In this document: positions 36,393 through 44,022 of the stretch, in pieces
How positions within the stretch are numbered: the first letter of the stretch is position 1
Layout: every line of letters starts with the position of its first letter
From: Fibrobacter sp. UWB11
Lineage (GTDB): Bacteria > Fibrobacterota > Fibrobacteria > Fibrobacterales > Fibrobacteraceae
Assembly (NCBI RefSeq): GCF_900143015.1
Contig: NZ_FSRT01000001.1
Coordinates: 1,984,001 to 2,048,000 of the forward strand
Direction: 5' to 3'
DNA: 64,000 nucleotides
The notes under the pieces: generated by a model
The model's input: only the letters and a program-made list of their open reading frames with translations
The model's database searches: none
Told to the model about the DNA's origin: nothing
Made by a program: the position numbers and the translations under genes

Positions 36393-37715
36393 ATGACGAA
36401 ATACCACTTGGCCACATACGGCTGCCAGATGAACGAATACGACTCCGCAATGATAGCTCAACAGCTAGACATGTGCGGCTGCGTCGAGACAAACAACCAA
36501 GAAGACGCCGACATCATCATCGTGAACACCTGCAGCGTACGCGAAAAGGCCGAGGAAACCGCCATCGTGAACATCAGCAAGCTCAAGTACTTGCGCAAGA
36601 AGAATCCCGACGTGAAAGTCGTCGTGTGCGGCTGCATGGCCAAGAACCGCGGCCCAGAACTGCTCAAGCGCCTCAAGAACGTGAACTACATCGTAGGCCC
36701 AGACCAGTACCGCAAAATTCCGGAGCTTCTGTTCGGCGATGCCCAGAGCCCGCTGCACAAGACGCACCACAAGATGTTCATCGACGAAGATCGCAACGAA
36801 AACTACCTCGGCGACTACGCCAAGTTGAGCAATAACTTCAGCACGTTCGTCGCCATCCAGCGTGGTTGCAACAAGCGTTGCAGCTACTGCATCGTGCCGT
36901 ACCTCCGCGGCCCCGAGAAATACCGCGAAGCAGACGACATCCTCGCCGAAGTCCGCAGAGCCGCCGACAAGGGGATTACCGAAGTGATGTTGCTCGGCCA
37001 GACGGTAAACGCCTACAAGACCGCCACCGAAGACTTCGCCACGCTTTTGACGAAGGTCTCCGAAATCGGCGGCATCAAGCGCATCCGCTTTACAAGCCCG
37101 CACCCGCGCCATTATACGAACGAACTCATCGACGTTCTTTTGAACAATCCGAAAGTTTGCCATTACGCGCACATTCCGCTCCAGAGCGGCTCCGACGCCA
37201 TTCTCAAGAAGATGCGCCGCCAGCACAACATGGAGCAATACATGACCGTCATCGAACAGTTGCGTAGCCACGACCCGTACTACGCGATTTCAACAGACGT
37301 CATCTGCGGATTTGTCGGCGAGACCGAAGAAGATTTCGAACAGACTATCAAAGCATTCGAAGCGTGCCAATTCGACACGGCGTACATGTTCATCTACAGC
37401 CCGCGCAAAGGCACGGAATCGTTCAACGAGCCTGAAATCCTCACGCCCGAAGAAAAATCCGCACGCCACACGCGCCTCGTGGAACTCCAGAACGCCATTA
37501 CGCTCAAACGCAACCAGATGATGATTGGTCGCACCGAAGAAATCCTCGTTGAAGCTAGCTCCACCCGCGACAAGACTGAATTTGTCGGTAAAACGGACAA
37601 CTTCAAGAAGGTCATCTTCAAGCCCGAAGAAAGCCGCATTATCAAGCCGGGCGATTACGTGCAGGTAAAAATCGACGATATCCGCGGCTGGACTCTCCGC
37701 GGCACGCTCGTATAG
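36393..37715 (+). CDS. miaB: tRNA-2-methylthio-N6-dimethylallyladenosine synthase MiaB
   Basis: 440 residues from the ATG at 36393. The radical-SAM methylthiotransferase modifies A37 of tRNAs. N-terminal cluster cysteines lie in TYGCQMNEYDS, VNTCSVREKAEE and VVCGCMAKNRG. The radical-SAM CxxxCxxC is RGCNKRCSYCIVPYLRG, and the C-terminal TRAM domain holds EILVEASSTRDKTEFVGKT. EVMLLGQTVNAYK separates MiaB from the related RimO and MtaB. An upstream in-frame ATG at 36366 would lie inside the promoter/repeat and is rejected. A hairpin-repeat copy abuts its promoter. Confidence 0.95.
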   Translation: MTKYHLATYGCQMNEYDSAMIAQQLDMCGCVETNNQEDADIIIVNTCSVREKAEETAIVNISKLKYLRKKNPDVKVVVCGCMAKNRGPELLKRLKNVNYIVGPDQYRKIPELLFGDAQSPLHKTHHKMFIDEDRNENYLGDYAKLSNNFSTFVAIQRGCNKRCSYCIVPYLRGPEKYREADDILAEVRRAADKGITEVMLLGQTVNAYKTATEDFATLLTKVSEIGGIKRIRFTSPHPRHYTNELIDVLLNNPKVCHYAHIPLQSGSDAILKKMRRQHNMEQYMTVIEQLRSHDPYYAISTDVICGFVGETEEDFEQTIKAFEACQFDTAYMFIYSPRKGTESFNEPEILTPEEKSARHTRLVELQNAITLKRNQMMIGRTEEILVEASSTRDKTEFVGKTDNFKKVIFKPEESRIIKPGDYVQVKIDDIRGWTLRGTLV

Positions 37716-37805
37716 CACCAACCCCGTCCCTCGGTTCACTCACGTAACTTACGGAATATCAACGAGTTACAGAATTTCAGTCATATCTTTTTGTAGAAAT
37801 ATTTG

Positions 37806-37813
37806 TATCTTTG
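37806..37813 (+). promoter_or_regulatory. -7-type box TATCTTTG upstream of the SPOR gene
   Basis: An exact TAnnTTTG match, 25 bases before the ATG. GAGGG precedes the start, so this message probably has a normal short leader. Confidence 0.45.
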
Positions 37814-37838
37814 TTTTCGAGGGCAAATAGAGGGCAAT

Positions 37839-38750
37839 ATGGCTAAATATTTTATTCAAAATTTGGTTATTACAGGCGCACTGTGCGCTTTTGCTACAAC
37901 AACATCCTTCGCGCAAGCCGCACAAACACTGGCTTCAGCACAAAAAGCATATGTCAACGGCAACTGGAAAGAAGCGGCTGCCGCATACGAACAAGTCTGC
38001 CCAACACAGGCCGAATCCTTACGTACCGAATGTTACCTTTGGAACATCCTCGCCCTTTCGCAAACGGGTGTCGCAGCTGATTTCAGCAAAGCAGGCAAGC
38101 GCCTCGATAGTCTCATAGACAAGACAAACCCGCAGCAAGCCATTTACGCCGATCTTATGATGACCAAGGCACAATTCCAGATGTACCTCGGCCGCTACAA
38201 CAAAGCCGCAGAATCTCTCGTGCATGCCATCGAAACTTCGCAGCCGCATCAGGTCACCGTGCTGCAAAAAGTCTGCGCCGCCGTACAAGACCGCGCCCAC
38301 AGCGAAGAATTGAACGAAGCCTGCAAGGACCTCGGCAATCCCGAAGCTCGCGAAGCCCGCAAAGTCAAGGCTGAACAAGCCGCAAAAGCAGAACAGCCAA
38401 AAACAGCAGAATCTAAGCCACAAGCTACAGAAACAAAGGCCACAGAAGTTGCAACGGCAGCCCCCAAAACAGAAGCAACAGAAGCAAAGCCTGTCGAAGA
38501 AAAATCCGCATGGCAGCTGCAACTGGGCGCATTTGGCGTCAAGTCCAACGCCGACCTGCTCGTAGATAACCTGAAAAAGCGCAATATATCTTGCACCATT
38601 ACGCAAAATACTCTAGAAAGCGGCAAAGTGCTTTACATCGTGCGCACCGGTCCATTTGATACAAAGGAAAATGCAGTGGATTACGGAGCCAAGAAACTAG
38701 CCCCGCTGAACGTTGAATTCAGGCCAATGCTTGTAAAGCAAGCTCTCTAA
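37839..38750 (+). CDS. Secreted TPR and SPOR-domain protein
   Basis: 303 residues from the ATG at 37839 (GAGGG upstream). A signal peptide (cleavage near TTSFA|QA) is followed by TPR-like helices (KAYVNGNWKEAAAAYEQVC; QMYLGRYNKAAESLVHAI). A Lys/Ala/Glu/Thr-rich linker (about 180-230) then leads to a C-terminal SPOR domain, WQLQLGAFGVKSNADLLVDN to VLYIVRTGPFDTKENAVDYG. SPOR domains bind denuded glycan at division sites, so a role at the septal wall is likely. It is flanked by miaB and tRNA-Leu and appears to be a single-gene unit. Confidence 0.85.
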   Translation: MAKYFIQNLVITGALCAFATTTSFAQAAQTLASAQKAYVNGNWKEAAAAYEQVCPTQAESLRTECYLWNILALSQTGVAADFSKAGKRLDSLIDKTNPQQAIYADLMMTKAQFQMYLGRYNKAAESLVHAIETSQPHQVTVLQKVCAAVQDRAHSEELNEACKDLGNPEAREARKVKAEQAAKAEQPKTAESKPQATETKATEVATAAPKTEATEAKPVEEKSAWQLQLGAFGVKSNADLLVDNLKKRNISCTITQNTLESGKVLYIVRTGPFDTKENAVDYGAKKLAPLNVEFRPMLVKQAL

Positions 38751-38849
38751 ACGTTTACAAACAGTATAGCTAAAAAATTTTTTACGGTTTTTTACGCATA
38801 AAACAAGCGTTTTTTCGCATTATACCTACAAAAAACGCAAAAAATGTTC

Positions 38850-38857
38850 TATATTTG
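38850..38857 (+). promoter_or_regulatory. -7-type box TATATTTG of tRNA-Leu
   Basis: An exact TAnnTTTG match, 12 bases before the tRNA 5' end. No TTG is seen at the usual 19-21 base distance. Confidence 0.5.
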
Positions 38858-38869
38858 TGATACCTCCCC

Positions 38870-38953
38870 GCCGGGGTGGTGAAATTGGTAGACGCGCTGG
38901 ACTCAAAATCCAGTACTCGCGAGAGTGTGAGGGTTCGATTCCCTCCCCCGGCA
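38870..38953 (+). tRNA. tRNA-Leu(CAA)
   Basis: A class II tRNA of 84 bases. Acceptor GCCGGGG/CCCCGGC, discriminator A, D arm TGGTGAAATTGGTAGACGCG, anticodon arm CTGGA-CTCAAAA-TCCAG with CAA at 34-36, a variable arm about TACTCGCGAGAGTG, and T loop TTCGATT. No CCA is encoded. It reads UUG codons. Confidence 0.95.
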
Positions 38954-38978
38954 TTAAACGTTTAAGAAAGAGATCAAA

Positions 38979-39707
38979 ATGAGTAAAATGTTCAAAATGC
39001 TTTCTGCTGTATTGTTCGCGGGCTCATTAGCGTTTGCTCAGTCAGACGACCTCTTTTCTGACGATTTCCAGGACGCTGCAACTGCAGATTCCATTGCGCA
39101 AGCAAACGCAGAACTTTCCCAGTCCAATATTGGTACAGCTCAGGCCGTTGGTGGCCAGTGGGAAGGCTTCAAGTACGAAGACATGGGTCTCACCCAGTGG
39201 GAATACCAGCAGGCTAAGGAACAAGGCGTTTCTCGCGAAAAGTTGACAAAGCTTGTCGAACTCGGCATTCGTCCGACTGAATATCTCCAGAAACCTTGGA
39301 ACAGACTTGGCGTGAGCGAAGAAGATTGGCTCAGCCAGCGCGCCGAAGGTATGGAAGATGCTGACATCGACCGCTCCTACCGTTATCGCAGTGGCGATCA
39401 GGGTAGCGCTTATATTTCTCTTTTGATTCCCTCCTATTATCAGTGGAAAACAAAGCAGACTGCCAAGGCAACCTTCATGGACGTTCTTGAAATTGGCAGT
39501 ATTGCTTGCACAGTTGTCTTCTACGTTCAGGATAAAAGTTATTGGTGGTACGGATTCCTCGGAATCGCAGCAGCACACCTTTGGTCCTTTGCAGATGCTT
39601 TCATCAGCACTCAGTGGGACAGCAACCCGGACGCAAACCGCTTCAGCTTTGGCATCATTCCGACTCCGGACCAGGGCGTAGCAAGCTTCCTCAATGTTAA
39701 GTTCTAA
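38979..39707 (+). CDS. Secreted or membrane-associated protein of unknown function
   Basis: 242 residues with a signal peptide ([15 protein letters not shown]). The mature N-terminus is acidic. The middle has helical segments with [20 protein letters not shown]. The C-terminal third holds one or two hydrophobic stretches ([34 protein letters not shown]) and ends in FLNVKF, a terminal aromatic residue as in outer-membrane proteins. The pattern resembles DUF5683-like envelope proteins, but I cannot place it. It starts 25 bases after tRNA-Leu and overlaps the region just before panD. Confidence 0.55.
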   Translation: MSKMFKMLSAVLFAGSLAFAQSDDLFSDDFQDAATADSIAQANAELSQSNIGTAQAVGGQWEGFKYEDMGLTQWEYQQAKEQGVSREKLTKLVELGIRPTEYLQKPWNRLGVSEEDWLSQRAEGMEDADIDRSYRYRSGDQGSAYISLLIPSYYQWKTKQTAKATFMDVLEIGSIACTVVFYVQDKSYWWYGFLGIAAAHLWSFADAFISTQWDSNPDANRFSFGIIPTPDQGVASFLNVKF

Positions 39708-39714
39708 GCGCATC

Positions 39715-40071
39715 ATGCAGCTAGAATTACTTAAAAGCAAAATTCATCGCGCTACAGTAACTGATGCAAACCTCAACTACGAGGGTTCAATTACTATTGC
39801 TCGCGATTTGATGGATGCAGCAGGCATCCTCCCCTTCGAAAAGGTTGGCGTCCTTGATGTCAACAATGGTTCTCGCCTTGATACTTATGTCATCGAAGGC
39901 AAAGCTGGTTCTGGCGTTATCTGCCTGAACGGTGCAGCCGCTCGATTGGTTCAGCCAGGCGACCTCGTCATTATTGTTGCTTACGCAACCATGTCCCCGG
40001 AAGAAGCCAAGACATGGAAACCAACCGTCATCCGCGTCAACGGCAAGAACGAAATCATCGAAAAGATTTAG
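39715..40071 (+). CDS. panD: Aspartate 1-decarboxylase (pyruvoyl enzyme)
   Basis: 118 residues from the ATG at 39715; the upstream in-frame ATG at 39694 lies within the preceding gene. PanD makes beta-alanine for pantothenate and CoA. The self-cleavage site is the Gly-Ser in [15 protein letters not shown], which generates the pyruvoyl group. Other conserved parts are [37 protein letters not shown] and VIIVAYA. No other pan gene is near. The start is seven bases after the previous stop, so cotranscription is likely. A strong terminator follows. Confidence 0.95.
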   Translation: MQLELLKSKIHRATVTDANLNYEGSITIARDLMDAAGILPFEKVGVLDVNNGSRLDTYVIEGKAGSGVICLNGAAARLVQPGDLVIIVAYATMSPEEAKTWKPTVIRVNGKNEIIEKI

Positions 40072-40105
40072 TCCTTACACATAGCGCAAAAAATTTTAGC
40101 ATGAA

Positions 40106-40133
40106 TCCCGGCCCTCAAGCCGGGCTTTTTTTT
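40106..40133 (+). terminator. Rho-independent terminator of panD
   Basis: CCCGGC-CCTCAA-GCCGGG followed by CTTTTTTTT. Confidence 0.9.
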
Positions 40134-40213
40134 CGTTTTTTTTGAAAATTTGCAACTTTGTAACAATGTAAATGTTGTATATTAAAAGTAAACTATAATA
40201 TTGAGGTTATTCA

Positions 40214-41731
40214 ATGCCAGAAAATATCCTATACGTAATTATTGCAGTTGCAATCCTTTTAATCATCTGCATTTTCACGATGTCATATATCAAGGCCGCC
40301 CCAGACGAAGCTATTATCGTATCGGGGCTTCGGAAACTTCCGAAAGTCATCATCGGTAGAGCAGGGCTCAGAATCCCGTTCTTCGAACGAGCCGACCATC
40401 TTTCATTGCAATTGATTCAGATTGACGTGAAAACAGGTAGCCCCGTCCCGACAAAGGACTACATCAACGTCTCTGTCGACGCCGTCGTGACCGCCAAGAT
40501 TTCGGACAATCCAGAACGTCTCAAATCCTCTGCACAGAACTTCTTGAACAAGAAGCCCGAAGACATTCGCGCCATGATTGTCGATATTCTCGAAGGTAAC
40601 ATGCGTGAAATTGTAGGCCGTATGCAACTCGTAGACCTCGTGGGTGACCGCAAGCAGGTCTCTGAACTCGTGCTCGAAAACGCCATCCCGGACCTTGAAA
40701 AGCTCGGTATCGTGGTGCAGACGTTCAACATCCAGAATTTTGAAGATGCCAACGGCGTGATTGAAAACCTCGGTGTCGATAAGACCTCTGCCATTCGCAA
40801 GGCAGCCGCCATTTCCAAAGCTAATGCCGAAAGAGACATCAGCGTCGCTCAATCGCAGGCCAAGAAAGAAGCTAACGATGCCGCCGTTGCTGCAGAACTC
40901 GAAATTGCACAAAAGCAAAACGATCTTGCCGTGAAGAAAGCAAACCTGCAGAAGATTTCTGACACCGAAAAAGCTATTGCAGATGCAGCTTACGAAATCC
41001 AGAAGCAGACTCAGCAAAAGGAAATCAACGTTGCTCAGGCTGAAGCTGAAGTCGCCAAGCAAGAAAAGGAAATCGAAATTCGCGAACGCATGGTCATGGT
41101 GACGGAAAAGGAACTTAAGGCCCAAATCGAAAAGAAAGCCGAAGCCGACCGCCAAGCACAAATCCAGCGCTCCGAAGCAGAACTATTCCAACAGCAGAAA
41201 GACGCTGAAGCTATCCGCTATAAGGAAGAACAACGCGCCAAGGCAATCAAGCAAATTGCAGAAGCAGAAAAGGAAAAGGCATTCGCCGAAGCTGAAGCAA
41301 CAAAGGCAAAAGCATTAGCAGAAGCCGAAGCAACAAAGGCAAAGGGTCTCGCCGAAGCTGAAGCCATCAAGGCTCAAGGTCTCGCCGAAGCTGAAGCGCT
41401 CAACAAGAAGGCCGAAGCCATGAAGCTCTACGGTGACGCAGCCCGCCAAGAAATGCAGCTCAAGACGATTGAAAAATACTTCGAGCAGATGCCGCAGATT
41501 GCATCTGCCATTGCAAAGCCGATGGAAAAGATTGGCAACATCACCATGTACGGCGAAGGCAATACAGCAAAGCTCACGGGTGACATCACCAAGACGCTCA
41601 CGCAGGTCACGAACGGTCTCACCGATTCGCTCGGCATTGACCTCCGTACTGTACTTGGCTCCATGTTCGGTGCAAAACTCGCCGGAGTCACCAAAAACGA
41701 CGATCAAAAAAGCGACAACAATAACAAATAA
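40214..41731 (+). CDS. Flotillin-like SPFH-domain membrane protein
   Basis: 505 residues. One N-terminal membrane helix (residues 5-25, IIAVAILLIICIFTMSYI) precedes an SPFH/PHB domain (about 27-200, ISGLRKLPKVIIGRAGLRIP-like start and VSVDAVVTAKISDNPERLKS). A long coiled coil (about 200-410) follows, rich in Ala/Glu/Lys with repeated AEAEATKAKALAEAEATKAK units. The C-terminal flotillin part holds MQLKTIEKYFEQMPQIASAI. Flotillins form large membrane rings and organise ordered membrane zones. No NfeD partner gene is adjacent. It lies between two terminators as a single-gene unit. Confidence 0.92.
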   Translation: MPENILYVIIAVAILLIICIFTMSYIKAAPDEAIIVSGLRKLPKVIIGRAGLRIPFFERADHLSLQLIQIDVKTGSPVPTKDYINVSVDAVVTAKISDNPERLKSSAQNFLNKKPEDIRAMIVDILEGNMREIVGRMQLVDLVGDRKQVSELVLENAIPDLEKLGIVVQTFNIQNFEDANGVIENLGVDKTSAIRKAAAISKANAERDISVAQSQAKKEANDAAVAAELEIAQKQNDLAVKKANLQKISDTEKAIADAAYEIQKQTQQKEINVAQAEAEVAKQEKEIEIRERMVMVTEKELKAQIEKKAEADRQAQIQRSEAELFQQQKDAEAIRYKEEQRAKAIKQIAEAEKEKAFAEAEATKAKALAEAEATKAKGLAEAEAIKAQGLAEAEALNKKAEAMKLYGDAARQEMQLKTIEKYFEQMPQIASAIAKPMEKIGNITMYGEGNTAKLTGDITKTLTQVTNGLTDSLGIDLRTVLGSMFGAKLAGVTKNDDQKSDNNNK

Positions 41732-41756
41732 TTCCTGAGAAATTCATCTCGACCAA

Positions 41757-41790
41757 GAGGCTTCATTTTACCATGAAGCCTCCTTTTTTA
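41757..41790 (+). terminator. Rho-independent terminator of the flotillin gene
   Basis: GAGGCTTCAT-TTTACC-ATGAAGCCTC followed by CTTTTTTTA. An apparent ATG at 41773 lies inside this hairpin and is not a gene start. Confidence 0.9.
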
Positions 41791-41802
41791 TATATTCATT
41801 AT

Positions 41803-42381
41803 ATGCGATTCATGAGCCTTACAGTGTTATTCCTAGCAGCGATTGCCTTTGCAGCCTCCCCCGCAAAGGCAGATTCTACTGAACTCTCGGAAACACTCGT
41901 TGCAGCACAGGATACCATTGTTGACACTATCTATATCATTCGTGAAAGCGGCATACCTTGGAACCGCGAACATTTCGACCCTGAACGCCTCGTCCGTCAC
42001 GATACATTCGACCCGGCGTTGAAAGTAGCCTATACTTATTCCGTAAGTTTTATCGGCGGCACACTCGGTTCGTTTGCGCAGCAAAGTTTCATGGCGCATT
42101 TCGCCTACGAGTTTACGCCAAATCTTCACTTGTATGCAAATGTGGGCCTTTGGATGCCACTCTATTCGAGCCTCCATTTCGGCAACCGCATTGCCCGCGA
42201 AGACGTGAAGCAAGGGAACGTGGGCATTTTGATTCCAGATATTGCATTGGAATACAAGCCTAACGACAAGATGACTTTTAGAGTCATGTACATCAACGAA
42301 AGAGATGCATTCAGAGCCTATGGACCACACCGTTATTTCTATGACGATTGTCCATGGAGAAACCCGCATTATTGCTGGTAA
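41803..42381 (+). CDS. Secreted protein, paralogue A
   Basis: 192 residues from the ATG at 41803, with a signal peptide (LTVLFLAAIAFAASPAKA). The mature protein contains GIPWNREHFDPERLVRHDTF, DPALKVAYTYSVSFIGG, FMAHFAYEFTPNLHLYANVG and VMYINERDAFRAYGP: alternating strands that look like a small outer-membrane barrel. It has no known family that I can name. Paralogue B (42508-43095) shares nearly all these blocks. A TATATTCA box stands four bases before the ATG with no Shine-Dalgarno. The ATG at 41773 is rejected because it sits in the upstream terminator. Confidence 0.72.
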   Translation: MRFMSLTVLFLAAIAFAASPAKADSTELSETLVAAQDTIVDTIYIIRESGIPWNREHFDPERLVRHDTFDPALKVAYTYSVSFIGGTLGSFAQQSFMAHFAYEFTPNLHLYANVGLWMPLYSSLHFGNRIAREDVKQGNVGILIPDIALEYKPNDKMTFRVMYINERDAFRAYGPHRYFYDDCPWRNPHYCW

Positions 42382-42408
42382 CCATTTTACTACTCTCGTC
42401 TCGCACAC

Positions 42409-42493
42409 TTTTGACGCTTTCAGCGTCAGTGGCGGCGGCTCGGTAATAAAATCAAGCAAGCTTGATTTTACTACTCTCGCCTTGCACACTTTT
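42409..42493 (+). repeat. Interspersed hairpin repeat, copy 3
   Basis: TTTT, hairpin GACGCT-TTC-AGCGTC (42413-42427), linker AGTGGCGGCGGCTC, a 10-bp stem TAAAATCAAG/CTTGATTTTA with loop CAAG (42447-42470), then CTCGCCTTGCACACTTTT. TACTCTCGTCTCGCACACTTTT just left of it is a second copy of the end word, so units can abut. In the first hairpin, C-to-T and G-to-A changes keep pairing relative to copies 1 and 2. Confidence 0.82.
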
Positions 42494-42507
42494 GTATATT
42501 CATTTTC

Positions 42508-43095
42508 ATGAAACGAATTATTTTATCTGCTCTTTGCATATCGACGTTTGCCTTCGCAGACGTTACAACAAACATAGAATCGTCCGAAATGGCAACCCAA
42601 GTCATTGCCGAATCATCAGTCTCCACAAACGATGAAGTCGAAGCCAATTACCAATTTCGAAACGATGGCATTCCGTGGAACCGCGAATTTGATTCTGACC
42701 GCATGGTCCGTCACCAGACATTCGACCCAGCCTTAAAAGTCGCATACTCCTATTCACTCAATTTCGTTGCAGGAAGTTTCGGCTCGATCGCAAGCCAAAG
42801 CTTTATGGGACATTTCGCCTACGAGTTCACACCGAATCTTCACTTGTACGCAAATGTTGGTCTCTGGATGCCACTCTACGCAAACATTAGCAACGGTTCC
42901 CGCATCGCAAGAGAAGACCTACGCCAAGGCAATGTTAATGTATTGATTCCAGATGTTTCGCTAGAATACAAGCCTAGCGAAAACACACTAATAAGAATTT
43001 CCTACGTCAATGAACGAGACGCCCTGAAAGCCTACGGCCCACGCAGTTTCTTCCACAACGAATGTTCTAGCCGCAGTTCCATCCTCTGCCAGTAA
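42508..43095 (+). CDS. Secreted protein, paralogue B
   Basis: 195 residues with a signal peptide (IILSALCISTFAFA|DV). Shared blocks with paralogue A are GIPWNREFDSDRMVRHQTFD, PALKVAYSYSLNFVAGSFGS, FMGHFAYEFTPNLHLYANVG, WMPLYANISNGSRIAREDLR and YVNERDALKAYGPRSFFHNE. The N-terminal 30 mature residues differ. A TATATTCA box lies five bases before the ATG, and repeat copy 3 abuts the box. A hairpin terminator follows. The likely role is as a structural or binding component of the outer membrane. The pair is a local duplication. Confidence 0.72.
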   Translation: MKRIILSALCISTFAFADVTTNIESSEMATQVIAESSVSTNDEVEANYQFRNDGIPWNREFDSDRMVRHQTFDPALKVAYSYSLNFVAGSFGSIASQSFMGHFAYEFTPNLHLYANVGLWMPLYANISNGSRIAREDLRQGNVNVLIPDVSLEYKPSENTLIRISYVNERDALKAYGPRSFFHNECSSRSSILCQ

Positions 43096-43116
43096 GCACT
43101 TCTATTCCACTTTGTC

Positions 43117-43145
43117 ACCCCGGATTTATTCCGGGGTCTTTTTAA
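43117..43145 (+). terminator. Rho-independent terminator of paralogue B
   Basis: ACCCCGG-ATTTATT-CCGGGGT followed by CTTTTTAATTTTT. Confidence 0.85.
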
Positions 43146-43169
43146 TTTTTCTAGATTTTATAGCAAAGA

Positions 43170-43619
43170 ATGTTCCACAACTATTCTAAAGCGCTCCACC
43201 TAAACTTTGCCGTAGGAGTTTCTTCGGCTGTTTTTGCCGCATTCCTCTTTGCAGGTTGCGAAGAAGAAAAGCCAGCTCCCGTCGTACGTGAAGTTCGCCG
43301 AATCAAAGGCGAAGTAGAAGTGCTGAATAGCTGCAGCATGAAAGGCGCCGCCGTAAAAATGCGCACGTTCTTGCGAGACAACGGATTTGACGTCGTCCAT
43401 ATCGACAACGAACGTCTCCAGAACTATGACGAGACCATCATTGTGCTCAGGAACCCGGAATGGGAAGGGGCCCAAGCTCTCGCCGCTACATTAAAAACAA
43501 AAAATGTTCTGGTCCTTGTAAACAAGAATGCAACGGTCGATGCCGTAGTGCATACCGGAAGAGATTTTCAACAAATAGTAGAACCCGATCAGGGAGAACA
43601 AAATGACAGCAACAAATAA
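43170..43619 (+). CDS. Lipoprotein with LytR_C-like domain
   Basis: 149 residues. The N-terminal signal ends in the lipobox LFAGC. The rest, GEVEVLNSCSMKGAAVKMRT then FLRDNGFDVVHIDNERLQ and WEGAQALAATLKTKNVLVLV, follows the LytR_C (DUF of LytR/CpsA/Psr C-termini) pattern, a small alpha/beta domain found in wall-associated proteins. Here it occurs without the LCP catalytic domain. It overlaps the start of rsfS by 17 bases. In many bacteria a LytR-type gene precedes rsfS, so the linkage agrees with the assignment. Confidence 0.75.
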   Translation: MFHNYSKALHLNFAVGVSSAVFAAFLFAGCEEEKPAPVVREVRRIKGEVEVLNSCSMKGAAVKMRTFLRDNGFDVVHIDNERLQNYDETIIVLRNPEWEGAQALAATLKTKNVLVLVNKNATVDAVVHTGRDFQQIVEPDQGEQNDSNK

Positions 43620-44022
43620 CCAAGATTTTTCTGAAACCGTTAAGCTTGGTGCAGGTATCCTTTTTGAACTTCGCGCCCAAAACGTGCAGCTCATCGACCT
43701 CCGAGGAGTCAAGAACGAAGCAGATTACTTCCTCATCGCAACTTGCGAAAGCGAAGCCCAAATGCAGGCAATTTTGAACGAACTCACCAAGGAGTTCAAG
43801 GCTCGCAAGCTCCATTATATCGGTGTTGAATACAAGGAAGGCGTGCGTTGGGCAATCTTTGACGCAGGTCTTGACCTGATGGTTCACCTGTTCGAAGAAG
43901 AAAAGAGAAACGAAATTTCCTTTGAACGTCTGTACGCAGACGGTAAACTCATGAACCTTGATGAGCATGACTTCATCCGCGAAAACGAAAAGAAGTCTGG
44001 AGACGACAATGAACTCATTTAA
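43603..44022 (+). CDS. rsfS: Ribosomal silencing factor RsfS
   Basis: 139 residues. RsfS binds ribosomal protein uL14 on the 50S subunit and blocks subunit joining under starvation. Family blocks are VQLIDLRGVKNEADYFLIAT, YIGVEYKEGVRWAIFDAGLD and LMVHLFEEEKRNEISFERLY, that is, D-x-R...DYF...A and G-x-x-W-x-x-x-D...VHxF. The C-terminal tail is acidic. It starts inside the LytR_C gene, and argS starts 14 bases before its end, so the three are translated from one message. Confidence 0.95.
   Translation: MTATNNQDFSETVKLGAGILFELRAQNVQLIDLRGVKNEADYFLIATCESEAQMQAILNELTKEFKARKLHYIGVEYKEGVRWAIFDAGLDLMVHLFEEEKRNEISFERLYADGKLMNLDEHDFIRENEKKSGDDNELI

Noticed and set aside
41773-41802. Upstream ATG extending secreted protein A
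   Set aside because: The ATG lies in the 3' arm of the flotillin-gene terminator, and the added residues precede a good signal peptide.
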